From the NCBI GenBank assembly GCA_963788965.1, contig CAWBIK010000005.1, forward strand, positions 806,001-870,000: a DNA stretch of 64,000 nt. Direction: 5' to 3'. Below the pieces are notes generated by a model. That model was not told the origin of the DNA. It worked only from the letters and a program-made list of their open reading frames with translations, and did not search any database. Position numbers and translations under genes: made by a program. The DNA is from QHXQ01 sp963788965. Its GTDB lineage: Bacteria > Acidobacteriota > Blastocatellia > Pyrinomonadales > Pyrinomonadaceae. Positions 45,801-55,667 of this stretch are shown piece after piece (positions within the stretch are counted from its first letter, which is position 1; the number at the start of each line of letters is the position of its first letter).

Positions 45801-48800
45801 TTCTCAATCGTACTCAAGCCGCCGGTGAAGTTGGCGACCGAGACGTTGTTCGTGTTCGTGCCGTTCGTCTTCGACATGACGATGCCGTTGGCCGTGTCGT
45901 TGACCGTGAAGACACCGTTGTTGATAACGCGCAACGCGCCGCCGCGAGTGGCCGTGGCTTGATTGGCGACGGTCACTGCGCCGTTGACTGTCAGCGAGCC
46001 AGTGCCTTCGACGGAGAGCGAACTGCTGGAATTGTTCGTGCCGAGGCCGACGGGGCCGTTAACAGTCGTCTGCCCGCCCGCGACGATGAAGCCGGTCGTG
46101 AACGTGGGTGTGCCGGTCGTATAACTGCCGCGTTGCAGCGTGACGCTCGACGCGGTGACCGTGCCGCCGTTGACCCGTATGATCGCGCCGTCGTTGTTGT
46201 TGTTGCGCAAGCCGCCGTTGAAGTTGGCCGTGCCTGAATCAATGATCAAACTGGCCGGCGAAGCACCGGCATTAACGGTCACCAGCCCGCTCGCCGTCAG
46301 CGAGCCGCCGTTGATATTGAACAAGGTTGAAGTAGCGGCGAGGTCAAATCGTGCTGGTCGTGCCGGTTGTCGTGATGCTGCCGCCGGGGCCGAGGCGGAG
46401 CGTGCCAAGGCTTAGGCTGGTCGGGCCTGTGTAGTTGTTCGCGCCGGTTAAGACGAGCGTGCCCGCGCCGGCCTTCGTCAACCCGTTCGTGCCGCTGAGC
46501 GGCGTGCGGATCGTCGTAGTCGCGCCCGTGCCCAATGTGTTGACCGTGATGGTCGGGCTGCCTGAAGAGACTGCGAGCGTAAGCCCGTTGGCCGGGTCGC
46601 CGTTGCCGTCGAGTATCCAACTGGCGGCGGACGCGGTATTGGTGTCGCCGAAGATCAGGTTGCCAATCGTGCGTGGGAAGTCGAGATGGACGGTGTTGTT
46701 CGCCGCCGGGTTGATGGTGTTGAAGTCGGCGGTTGCGCCCGCGCCGTTTGCCACAACGCCACCGAGCCAGTTCGCGCTATTGCTCCACACCCCGCCGGAC
46801 AGGGCATTGAGCCACGTGCCGCTGGCGACTGCGCTGATGGTGTAAGTCTGCCCGCTCGTGAAGCCGTCGGCGATGGGGTTGCCTGCGTTGTCGGCGATCC
46901 CTGTGCCGCTGCTGCGTAGATCAAGCCGCAAAGAGCCTGTGCCGTTAATCGAGTTCACGGTCACGTCTATCGTCGTGCCGGTGGCGGCCGAGACGGAGGC
47001 AATCGCGCCCGTGACCGTGCCTGCGGTCGTCAATACGAAGTCGCCGGTGTCCACGCCGGTCACGTTCTCGTTGAAGGTGACGCGGAACGTGACGCTGTTG
47101 GTGTTGGTCGCGGCGGTCGCCGGATTCTGCCGGTTGATTGAGACGACAAACGGGGCTGTGACTTCGACCGTCACAACGAAGTCGGGCGAACTAAGACTGT
47201 TCGCACCGCTGCCGTTCGCGGCCGTGGCCGTGAAGGTGTAAGTGCCGGGCGCGAGCGTTGTGTTCGTGTAATCGAAGTTCCAGTTGCCGCTCGCGTCGGC
47301 GATAGCCGTGCCAATCGCGCCGATGTCGGCACGCGCGAGCGTGACCGTGTTGTTGGCGGCGGCCGTGCCGCTCAGGACGAGCGTTGTGTCGCTGGTAACG
47401 TGGTCAACGGAAGATGCGCCCGTGTCGGTGATGATGCCCGTGATGGTGGGCGGCGTAATGCTCGTGTCCACCGTGAAGTCTGAGGTGGGCGCACTCGTGT
47501 TGCCGGCCGTGTCCGTCGCCGTGGCCGTGAATGTGTGATTGCCCGGTGTTAGCGCGCTGGTATAGGTGAAGGTCCAGTTGCCGCTTGGATCGGCCGTGGT
47601 CGTGCCGATCACGCCGGAGTCAGAGAGCGTCACCGCGACGGTGCTGCCCGCTTCAGCCGTGCCACGGAAGACAAGGCCGCTGCCGATGTTTGCGATGACC
47701 GGCGCGTTTGGCGTGGCCGTGTCGAGTTGCACGACGAAGGGGGCTGCATCGTTGCCGCGCGCGCCGTTCGCGTCCGTCGCATAAGCCGTGAAGACATAGT
47801 TGCCATCTGTGAGCGACGTGCCCGTGTAATCAAAGTTCCACGCGCCGCCCGCGTCCGTGGGCGTCGTGCCGATGATCCCGCCGCCGTTGAGCAAGACCGT
47901 GACCGTGGTGTTGGGGTCGGCCGTGCCGCTCAGGATGAGCGTCGGGTCGTTGGTGATGCGGTCGGTGGGGGACGTGCCCGCGTCGGTCGTAATGGCCGTG
48001 AACAAGGGCGCGCGCGGCCCGAGCGACGTGATGATGTTGGCCGGGGGCGGCGCGCTCATCCCGTCGCCAATGTAGAAGCTGGGGTGGGGCGGTTGGTTGT
48101 AAGCCGTATTCTGCCAAGCTATCGCCACGCGGTATTGATGGTCGTGCATCAGGGTGTAGATGCGATTGGTCGCGGGCGCGGTCGTCGTGTAGATGCGCAG
48201 CGCCGAGTTGTCGGACGTGCGCCAGATCACTTCTTCGCGCCAGTCGCCTAAGATGTCTGCGCTCAGCGCGGGCGTGGCCTTCGTGCCGTTATTGGAAGCA
48301 AGGCCCGACGGCGCGAGCAGCGCGGTTGACGTGCTGGTATTCCAATTCCACTTCGAGATAGTTGTGCCGTCTTCAAGCTCGCGCAGCAGATCGGCGTCCC
48401 ACCAGACCATGAAGTTTGTCTGCGAAGGCTTGGCGGCGGAGACTTGCACGCCGGTGGCAGACATCAGGCCGCCGCGCGAACCCCACATCTCATAACCTCT
48501 GTAACGCGGATCAATATCCATCGCCACGCCGCGCCCCACGTCCGCGCCTTCGCCCGACAGACCGAAGATGAGCGCGCCGTTGCGGGCGTCACGAAACTCC
48601 AACCCGGTCGGGCCGTAGCTCGCAGGTTCTTCATGCACCATCCAAACTTCTTGGCCGGGTCTATCAGGATTCATGTCGGACATATGCAGGGCGTCGCCGT
48701 GCCCTAAGCCCGTTACATAAAGCCCCGTTCCGTTGTCGTCGATGGCCGCGGCCCCGTAAGTGATCTCGTCTTTGCCGTCGCCGTCCACGTCGCCGATGGT

Positions 48801-49916
48801 GAGACTGTGCGACCCCTGCCCGCGCCACGCGGCGTTAGGGTTGGACGTGCCTGTGTGGCCACTGTCGAACGTCCAGACGTTGGACAGTTGCCCGTCGCGC
48901 CAGTTCCAAGCCGTGACGACCGCGCGCGTGTAGTAGCCGCGACACATGACGAGGCTAGGTCTATGGCCGTCTAGGTAGGCGACGCCCGCGAGGAAACGAT
49001 CCACGCGGTTGCCGTAACTGTCGCCCCATGCTGAGACGCTGCCACGCGACGGGTTGTAGGCCGTCGTGGCCAGCGCCGCCCCGGTCTGCCCGTTGAAGAC
49101 GGTCAGGTATTCAGGTCCGGACAAAATGTAGCCGGACGAGTTGCGATAATCTGCGTTGGGGTCGTCGCCGGATAGAAGGACGTTCTGGCCTTGGCCGTCA
49201 ATCGTGCCGGGCGCGGTCTTGCACGCCACTTCGGCTTTGCCGTCGCCGTCCAAGTCATAGACCATGAACTGCGTGTAGTGTGCGCCCGCGCGGATGTTGC
49301 GGCCGAGATCGATACGCCACAGGCGCGTGCCGTTCAACTTGTAAGCGTCGAGATAGACGTTGCCCGTGTAGCCGCTCTGCGAGTTGTCCTTTGAATTGGA
49401 CGGGTCCCACTTGAGTATGATCTCGTACTCGCCGTCGCCGTCGACATCGCCGACGCTGGCATCGTTCGCGCTGTAAGTGTAAGTGACGTTATCCGGCGTT
49501 GTGCCGCCGGCCGGTATTTGCAGCGGCACGTTGAGATACTGTTGGATAGCGGCGTTGGCCGGCAGGGTGTAAGCGGCACTCGCGGCGACCTCTACGCCGT
49601 TCACTATGGGGCGCACGAAATAGGAGTTCGACTGGCTCAAGTCTGCGCTGGTATCCAAGTAGTTCGTGCTGTCCGTGATGGGCGCAACGTTCAACTGGAC
49701 GACGGGCCCGCCGCCGGTCGAACGATAAAGGTTGAACGCCACATCGGACGCGTCCGTGCCCAGCAGTCGCCACCCGACATACACCTGCGTGCTGCTCTGG
49801 CGCATGGCGACAAGACCACGGCCCAGATTCTCCATCAGATATTGTGCTTGCGCTGCACCCACGAAAAGAAGCATCGTCACGATGGCGAGGAAGGTCTTTG
49901 TTTTGTTCGTTAGCAT
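42883..49916 (-). pseudogene. Giant rhamnogalacturonan lyase (PL11) with Ig, beta-strand-repeat and HYR domains, two frame shifts
   Basis: A predicted secreted protein of about 2,340 residues. After a signal peptide (FLAIVTMLLFVGAAQAQ), residues 25-625 match family PL11 rhamnogalacturonan lyases (NDASVGDVDGDGEYEIILKW, DLGRNIRAGAHYTQFMVYDL, GYYTRAVVTAWNWRDG, DILGDWREEVIWRT), which cleave the pectin backbone by beta-elimination. Then come about three bacterial Ig-like units, autotransporter-associated beta-strand repeats (KTGGGTLILSGANTYTG), at least four HYR domains (TLEADGPAGAVATYTATASD), more Ig-like sequence and a terminal domain. The frame shifts by +1 near 46372 (ATT read as ATTT) and near 44352. 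Both joins restore repeat register. The divergent regulator at 50246 probably controls it. Confidence 0.85.
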
Positions 49917-50092
49917 TATCTGAAACCTCTGATTGTTAAGGTGAATGTCTGAGTTAGTGCCTGCGGCGATGCGTCATGTTTTTCTGCCGGCGACGCGATA
50001 CCTGATGAACGTTGAAGCGGTCTGCCCGTGAGGGTTGAACAACTTCCCCTGACTTTAAGCCATAAACTATCAGCACAACATAAAGGTGTTTT

Positions 50093-50098
50093 TGTCAA
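50093..50098 (-). promoter_or_regulatory. Candidate -35 element for the lyase gene
   Basis: Read on the minus strand, positions 50098-50093 give a perfect TTGACA, facing the lyase gene. No convincing -10 hexamer follows at the usual distance. It is 31 bp from operator site 1 (50129-50147). Confidence 0.25.
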
Positions 50099-50128
50099 AA
50101 GACAATCAGAAGTTTTGCGCCCGTGCGT

Positions 50129-50147
50129 CGTTCCGCGATGCGGAACG
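50129..50147. promoter_or_regulatory. Operator palindrome 1 (CGTTCCGC-GAT-GCGGAACG)
   Basis: A perfect 8+3+8 palindrome in the divergent intergenic region between the lyase and regulator genes (49917-50245). The spacing and GGAAC-type arms fit IclR-family operators. A second copy lies 86 bp downstream. Confidence 0.65.
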
Positions 50148-50169
50148 GTTGCCGCACATAATCCAGCAA

Positions 50170-50198
50170 TTCCGGTTAATCCAGCGATCCCGTATAAT
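50170..50198 (+). promoter_or_regulatory. Promoter of the IclR-HTH regulator
   Basis: A perfect TATAAT at 50193-50198 has TTCCGG 17 bp upstream as a weak -35. Transcription would start near 50205, so operator 2 falls just downstream of the start and operator 1 upstream of the promoter. Confidence 0.5.
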
Positions 50199-50214
50199 TT
50201 GTTCGGCTTGCCAA

Positions 50215-50233
50215 CATTCCGGGATGCGGAACG
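50215..50233. promoter_or_regulatory. Operator palindrome 2, touching the regulator ribosome site
   Basis: CATTCCGGGATGCGGAACG repeats operator 1 with two changes in the left arm. It ends at 50233, where the GGAG ribosome site of the regulator begins, 12 bp before the ATG. Binding here would block the regulator's own expression. Confidence 0.6.
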
Positions 50234-50245
50234 GAGATTTGCCCG

Positions 50246-51349
50246 ATGGTCAAAGACCGTGAAGTGGTTGAAGCTGTCGTCCGGGCCTGTAAACTCTTGA
50301 AGGCGTTTCAACACGAAGGCGAGTTGCTTAGCTTGAGCGAGTTGGTGGGGCGCACCGGCTTAAGTAAGACCACTACCTTTCGGCTGGCGCAGAGCTTGGT
50401 GCAAGGCGGCCTACTTGAACAGATTAGCAAAAGCGCCTATCGCAGCCACATCAAGCCACTCGGCTCACACGGCTTTCGGCTAGGCTTTGCGGCGCAAATG
50501 ACCGACTCGGAATTTTCCAGAGAAGTGAGCGCGAGCGTGCAGCGCGCTGCCGACAAGGAACAGATTCCGCTGATCACAGTTGACAATCATTACAGTCCGA
50601 CGAAAGCATTGCGCAACGCAGACCTGCTGATCCGTGAACGCGTCAACCTCGTGCTTGAGTTTCAGGCTTATGAGAAGGTCGCACCGATCATCACGTCCAA
50701 GTTTCTCGCCGCGAACATTCCGGTCATTGCCATCGACATCCCGCACCCCGGCGCGACCTACTTCGGCGCGAACAATTATCAAGCGGGGCTGATCGGCGGG
50801 CGCGCACTGGGGCGCTGGGTCAAACAGCATTGGGGCGCAAAGGTGGAGGAAGTGTTGCAAATGGAGTTGCCGCTCGCGGGCGCGTTGCCGCAACTGCGGA
50901 TCACCGGCATGAAGGCGGGCTTGAGCGAGGTGCTACCCGGCGTCGAGCGCACGCCGGTTGTTCGGCTCGATGGGAAAGGCATCTTTGAACGGAGTCTGGA
51001 AGTAGTGCGTCGTTATCTGCGCCGGACACGGGCGAAGCACACGTTGGTGTTGGCGATCAACGACCCCAGCGCCTTAGGCGCTCTGCGGGCCTTTGAAGAG
51101 GCGGGGCGCAGCCAGCACTGCGCGGTCATGGGCCAGAACGCGATCAAAGAAGCGCGCGAAGAACTGCGCCGCCGGGGCACACGACTGATCGGCTCGGTGG
51201 CTTATTTCCCGGAACGTTACGGCGAGGAATTGATTCCGCTCGCCCTGACCATTCTGCAAAAGAAACCCGTCCCGTCCGCCGTCTTCATTAACCATCAACT
51301 CATCACGCCGAAGAACGTGGCCCTGCTCTACCCGGTCGAAACAAATTAG
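50246..51349 (+). CDS. Transcriptional regulator: IclR-type winged helix plus periplasmic-binding-type sugar sensor
   Basis: A 367-residue regulator. Residues 10-60 form an IclR-like winged helix (LLSLSELVGRTGLSKTTTFR). Residues 90-355 form a type I periplasmic binding fold of the sugar-binding (LacI/RbsB) class (PLITVDNHYSPTKALRNADL, IPVIAIDIPHPGATYFGANN, TLVLAINDPSALGALRAFEE, AVMGQNAIKEAREELRRRG). IclR proteins normally carry a GAF-like effector domain, so this pairing is unusual. The effector is probably a sugar from the pectin backbone, given the divergent lyase gene. GGAG lies 9 nt before the ATG. Two palindromes upstream suggest autoregulation. Confidence 0.88.
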   Translation: MVKDREVVEAVVRACKLLKAFQHEGELLSLSELVGRTGLSKTTTFRLAQSLVQGGLLEQISKSAYRSHIKPLGSHGFRLGFAAQMTDSEFSREVSASVQRAADKEQIPLITVDNHYSPTKALRNADLLIRERVNLVLEFQAYEKVAPIITSKFLAANIPVIAIDIPHPGATYFGANNYQAGLIGGRALGRWVKQHWGAKVEEVLQMELPLAGALPQLRITGMKAGLSEVLPGVERTPVVRLDGKGIFERSLEVVRRYLRRTRAKHTLVLAINDPSALGALRAFEEAGRSQHCAVMGQNAIKEAREELRRRGTRLIGSVAYFPERYGEELIPLALTILQKKPVPSAVFINHQLITPKNVALLYPVETN

Positions 51350-51360
51350 CGGCGCGTCGT

Positions 51361-52446
51361 TCATGAGAAGAACAATCGCTCCACCAGCCAGTAAGCGCCC
51401 AACAGCGCGACCACAATCGAGATGATGAATTTCCCATGACGAGCGAACGCGGGCAACTTGCGCAGTTGCCACAGCACGGGCACGAAGACGGCTGTGACGG
51501 CGAGTTGTCCTAACTCCACGCCCAAGTTGAAAGAGAACAGCGAGAGGACCAGCGACGATCTATCGCAGCCGAGGCCGATCTCCCGCAACACACCGGCGAA
51601 GCCGAACCCGTGGACGAGGCCGAAGGCGAAGGTCAAAGCCCAACGCCCCTTTGGTTCTTCGCGGCGCAACAGATTTTCGACGCCGACAAAAACAATCGTG
51701 GCGGCAATCAGCGGCTCCACGATGCGCCCCGGCAGCGACACGATGTCGAGCGCGGCCAGCGCCAATGTGATCGTGTGCGCGAGCGTGAAGCAGGTGATGA
51801 TGAGCGCCATCGAACGAAAGCGACGACAGGCGATCAGCAGCCCGCACAGAAAGAGCAGGTGATCGTAGCCGGTAAGGATGTGCTCGACGCCGAGTTTAAG
51901 AAAGGCCCAGAAAGAAACCGTTTCGCGCGGAGCGGGCAGCGGCGCGTCCGACGGCAACGCCATCTCTACAACGCGATTGGCCGCGGTCAAAATCTCAGTC
52001 CGTCGTACCTTGTCCGCTTCGTCTTTCAAGGTCAGCGTCGTCCGGTGATCGGCCGACAGCTTTTGCAAGTAGCTCGCCTCGAAGCGCACGGGCCCGCTGG
52101 CCGGGCGCGGGTAAACCAACAGAAAGCCCACGCCATCCTCTTCGCGCAGTTCGACCGCCAGCACGCGCGCGGGCAATTCGACTCCGCCGACGGAGACGCG
52201 ATAAAGACCAGTCGCTTGCGCTTTGAGTTGCGGCAGCACAGCGGGCACATCAGGCGCAACTGTCGCCGGCTGACCCAAGAACAGCCACGCCGATTCAGCC
52301 GCCAGTTCGACCTCCAACTCCAAACGGTCGTCATGCAACCGCGCCACCGCCCAACTGGTTACAGGGTTGTGCCCAAACGCCGCGCTTGGGCACAGGATGA
52401 GCAGCAAGATTAGCCAGCACGCATGTTTCCTGATCATTGCCCTCAT
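51361..52446 (-). CDS. HupE/UreJ-family integral membrane protein
   Basis: A protein of about 361 residues. A signal-like helix and a beta-rich exported region (about 25-165, HNPVTSWAVARLHDDRLELE) precede a six- to seven-helix membrane domain of the HupE/UreJ_2 family. The conserved histidines are in GVEHILTGYDHLLFL, TLAHTITL and GLVHGFGFAG, with FNLGVELGQ near the end. HupE/UreJ proteins are linked to nickel uptake for hydrogenase or urease, but neither enzyme is in the window. The ATG at 52446 is chosen because the hydrophobic leader begins just after it; three codons further in is another ATG. Confidence 0.85.
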   Translation of the reverse strand: MRAMIRKHACWLILLLILCPSAAFGHNPVTSWAVARLHDDRLELEVELAAESAWLFLGQPATVAPDVPAVLPQLKAQATGLYRVSVGGVELPARVLAVELREEDGVGFLLVYPRPASGPVRFEASYLQKLSADHRTTLTLKDEADKVRRTEILTAANRVVEMALPSDAPLPAPRETVSFWAFLKLGVEHILTGYDHLLFLCGLLIACRRFRSMALIITCFTLAHTITLALAALDIVSLPGRIVEPLIAATIVFVGVENLLRREEPKGRWALTFAFGLVHGFGFAGVLREIGLGCDRSSLVLSLFSFNLGVELGQLAVTAVFVPVLWQLRKLPAFARHGKFIISIVVALLGAYWLVERLFFS

Positions 52447-52574
52447 TAATACGCTGACCAGTAGCTTCTGCTCAAGCTTCGCGCGCCTTGTCGAGCAAAC
52501 TCCCGGCCTTGATTGTTTCGCATTCGCGGCCACGCTGCCAACATGCTCGAACGTCAGTGCTGCCCTTGATCGAT

Positions 52575-52628
52575 AAGGGGAAGCGGCCGCGATTCAGGCA
52601 CTACGCCGAAACCGCGGCCGCTCCCCTT
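52575..52628 (-). terminator. Terminator hairpin downstream of the SBBP gene
   Basis: AAGGGGAAGCGGCCGCG (52575-52591) pairs with CGCGGCCGCTCCCCTT (52613-52628) with one bulged base. It lies about 50 bp past the SBBP stop and separates it from the HupE/UreJ-like gene. No clear T-tract. Confidence 0.55.
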
Positions 52629-52678
52629 CGAGACTAAGGAACGGTTCATGCCGTTCAAGAGTCAATGGACAAACAGAC

Positions 52679-55307
52679 TCATTGCTTGCCGTCCAAGTGC
52701 GCCTTCAACGACGGCAAGCAGAGCAGGTTCTTGCGCCGTAAGACGGTGAGACGTTGATGCTGGCCGAACTGGTTCGACACTTCGACCTCGCGCTTCTCGA
52801 ACTCCGGCGTGCCTCGCTCGTCGCGCGTCTCGTAGCAGACCAAGTGGTCGTCTGGATTCAAGACCTGTGCGCAGTCTCCATTCAGACATTTGATGACGGG
52901 ATTGCAAAGCGACACCGGCTGCAACACCGTCACGTCCTGCGTCTCGAACTGATCGCGGAGCCGCGCGGTGAAGGGTTTGAAATCCGTCGGCGGCAATACG
53001 TCGTAGCATTTGAAATGGTCGAGGCCGTCGCAGAACTTCGTCACGAAGGCATCGCTCGGTGGCGTGCCGCCGCCTGCGAACACGGTCTGGAACGGGTTCA
53101 AGACGGGGAAGTTCGGCGAGTAAGTGGAGCCTGTCAAGTAAGCGCACCCCGAAGGGTCAACGGCGATGCTGAACGGAGTGTCGTCCCTGTTGCCGCTCAT
53201 GCAGGCGGCATACTTGATGGACCCGGCCGGGCCCATCTTCACCACGAACGCGCCCTGATCCGAACATGCGGACATGCCGGGCGTGACCGGAAAATCGCCG
53301 CTGCCCGATCCGGTTACGTAGGCGTTGCCGTTGATGTCCACCGCGATGCCTGTGCCGAAGTCGCTGCCGCTGCCGCCGAGATAGGTTGAGTAGACAAGTT
53401 GATTCGCCGCGATGGGCTGCGCCGGATCGAACTTGCTGACGAAGGCGTCGCTCGTGCCGTTGGGCAGCGAGCCGTTGGTGACGGGGAAGTTGGCCGGGCT
53501 GACCGAAAGCGTCGTGCCCGTCACGTAGATGAACTTCGCCGCTGGGTCAACGGCGATGCCGCCCGGCCCGCCCGTGTAGATGAAGCGTTCCTCGCCGCTG
53601 CCGCCGAGATAGGTGGCATACTTGAGCGAGGCGGGGCCGGTAAGTTTCGTGTCCATCTTCGCCACGAAGATGTCGCTGATGGGCACGCTGCCGACGGGGT
53701 TGCACACGCCGTCTGTGCCGCAGGTCGTGTCGAAAGCGCCGGGCGTGACGGGGAAGTTGGTTGATTGAGTTTCACCCGTCACGTAAGCGTTTTGGGCCGC
53801 GTCCACGGCGATGCCGAAGCCGATGTTACAAGAGTTGCCGCCGAAGTAAGTTGCGTACAGCAGCGCCGAGCCTGCGGCGTTCAGCTTGGCCACGAAGCCG
53901 TCTTTGAAACCGGCTTGGCAGCCAGCGGCATGCACGGGCTGAAAGCCGTTGACCCCAAGCGTCCCTGATTCTTCTTGGCCCGTGATGTATGCCTGCCCGA
54001 CTGAATCGACCGCGATGGCGTGACCGGCGTCGAAGCCCCGGCCGCCGAAGTAAGTCGAGTAAGCCAGCGACCCGGCGGCGTTCAACTTCGTGACGTAGGC
54101 GTCGGCGATGAAGCCGTTGTTGACCGCCGTCGTTTGATACGCACCCGGCGTCGTCGGGAAATCAGGCGACGTGGTCAGCCCCGTCACGTATGCGTTACCG
54201 GCCGGGTCGAGGGCGATGCCGCCGTAGCTCAACAGCCCGCCCGAATCGTTCTCGTCCGCGCTGCCGCCGAGGTAAGTCGAGTAGATGAGTTGCGAGCCAG
54301 ACATATTCATCTCCGTGACGAACACGTCGAAGCCGCCGCCCGGCCCGATCTTCGAGAAGTTCGGCTGCGTCGGGAAGTCGAGCGAAGTGGTCTTGCCGGT
54401 GATGAAGGCATTGCCGTGCGGGTTGACCGCGATGCCTAGCCCCGCGTCGTGGCCTGTGCCGCCGATGAAGGTCGAGTAAGCCAGCACCGGATCGATCACC
54501 AACGGCCGCGCGGCATCATAGGCCGCCACTTCAAAGCCGACCTCGCCGCGACCGGCAAGCACGTAGCCGCCCGCGACCTCATGTCTGCCGCCGTCCTGCT
54601 CTTGATAGACGACGGGCTTGTGCAGTTGCAGTTGCCGGCCCGCGACGTGCAGCCGGAGTCCGCCTGCGCCGTCCGCTTCGAGTTTGTCCGCGCCCTCGAA
54701 GGTCATCTTGATCGCGTGCGGGTCTGTGCCGGGGGCGACGATGAAGTCGTATTCCAATTGCCCTTGACCAGCGCCGTAATAGACCACGTCAACGCCCGGA
54801 TAGACCTGCTCGTATTTAACCTGCGCGTAAGCGGGCACACCCGTGCGCCACTTACGCGGATCGTTGCCGATGAAGTAGTTGCTCCGGCCGGGCAGTTCGT
54901 TAACTCCGGCCACGCGCGCTTGCGTGCTCGCACCGGCCAGCTTCATGCGTAAGGTCGCGGCCGACTTCGCGTCGTCATGCTGATCGCGGCGCAGTCGTAG
55001 CACGGCTTCGGTCGCGGTGAGATAGAGTGAATAGCCGGAGCCGCGCGCAAGAAATTTAACCTGCTCGTCGGTCTGCCCCTGATTAGCTTCAAAGCGCAGG
55101 GGCAGTTTGCCGTAGGCCGTCTCGGCGTTCGCTTTGGCCACTTCATCGGGCCCCGAAACGGTCGAAGCGTCAGGCGGCATGACTGGCTGCGGTGAAAGAA
55201 ACTCGGTTGGCAGATGCTATCAGTACGAGCAACCCTAAGCCCACTGCGCCGAGCGCAAGGAGCGCGCGCGCGGTTTTCGCTGACACGTAGTGCTTGAACC
55301 TGTTCAT
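52679..55307 (-). CDS. SBBP-repeat beta-propeller protein with Cys-rich C-terminal domain, one frameshift
   Basis: A predicted exported protein of about 875 residues. The N-terminal anchor or signal (LLALGAVGLGLLVLIASANR) is in one frame (55307-55170). The main body continues one base off from about 55180 (PPDASTVSGPDEVAKANAET). A conserved N-domain (LPLRFEANQGQTDEQVKFLA) precedes about ten SBBP repeats with YSTYLGGSG, GIAVD, GNAYVTG and DFPVTPG motifs, forming a propeller. The last 110 residues (HFKCYDVLPPTDFKPF, with several Cys) are a separate domain. GAGGAG lies about 6 nt before the ATG at 55307. Function unknown; such proteins are common in this phylum. Confidence 0.87.
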
Positions 55308-55667
55308 AACAATTCTCCTCGGCTGCAAGTTATGGTCGCCGCGCCGTTCCACCTGTAAGCTCGACGGCCGAATCCAATGTGCGTCTCCATGCGGGCAGCC
55401 ATCGTCATCTCGGCTGTCCGAGCAAAGACGATGACGAAAGCATTCGGATATTCCACGGCAGCCGAAATTTTTTAACGAGCGTGCGGATGTGGTGACGTTG
55501 GCAGTCTTTACTTCTTTGCGGCGTAAGGGTTTGAACTCGCGTTTGCCGTTCTTTGAGGATGATATTTACAAACCCGCGCGGCTTCGGCACAATGACCGCG
55601 CCTGACGGCCACTCCCACCGTGAGACGGACGAAGGCCAACTACTTTCACAATCCAGAGGCCCCCACA
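55308..55667. other. Divergent intergenic region between SBBP and CHAT genes
   Basis: About 360 bp without a gene. It separates two divergently transcribed genes and should hold both promoters. I find no hexamer pair good enough to call. An A/T-rich stretch near 55465-55475 and 55555-55570 is the most likely promoter zone. No repeat hairpin of the families seen elsewhere is present. Confidence 0.4.
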
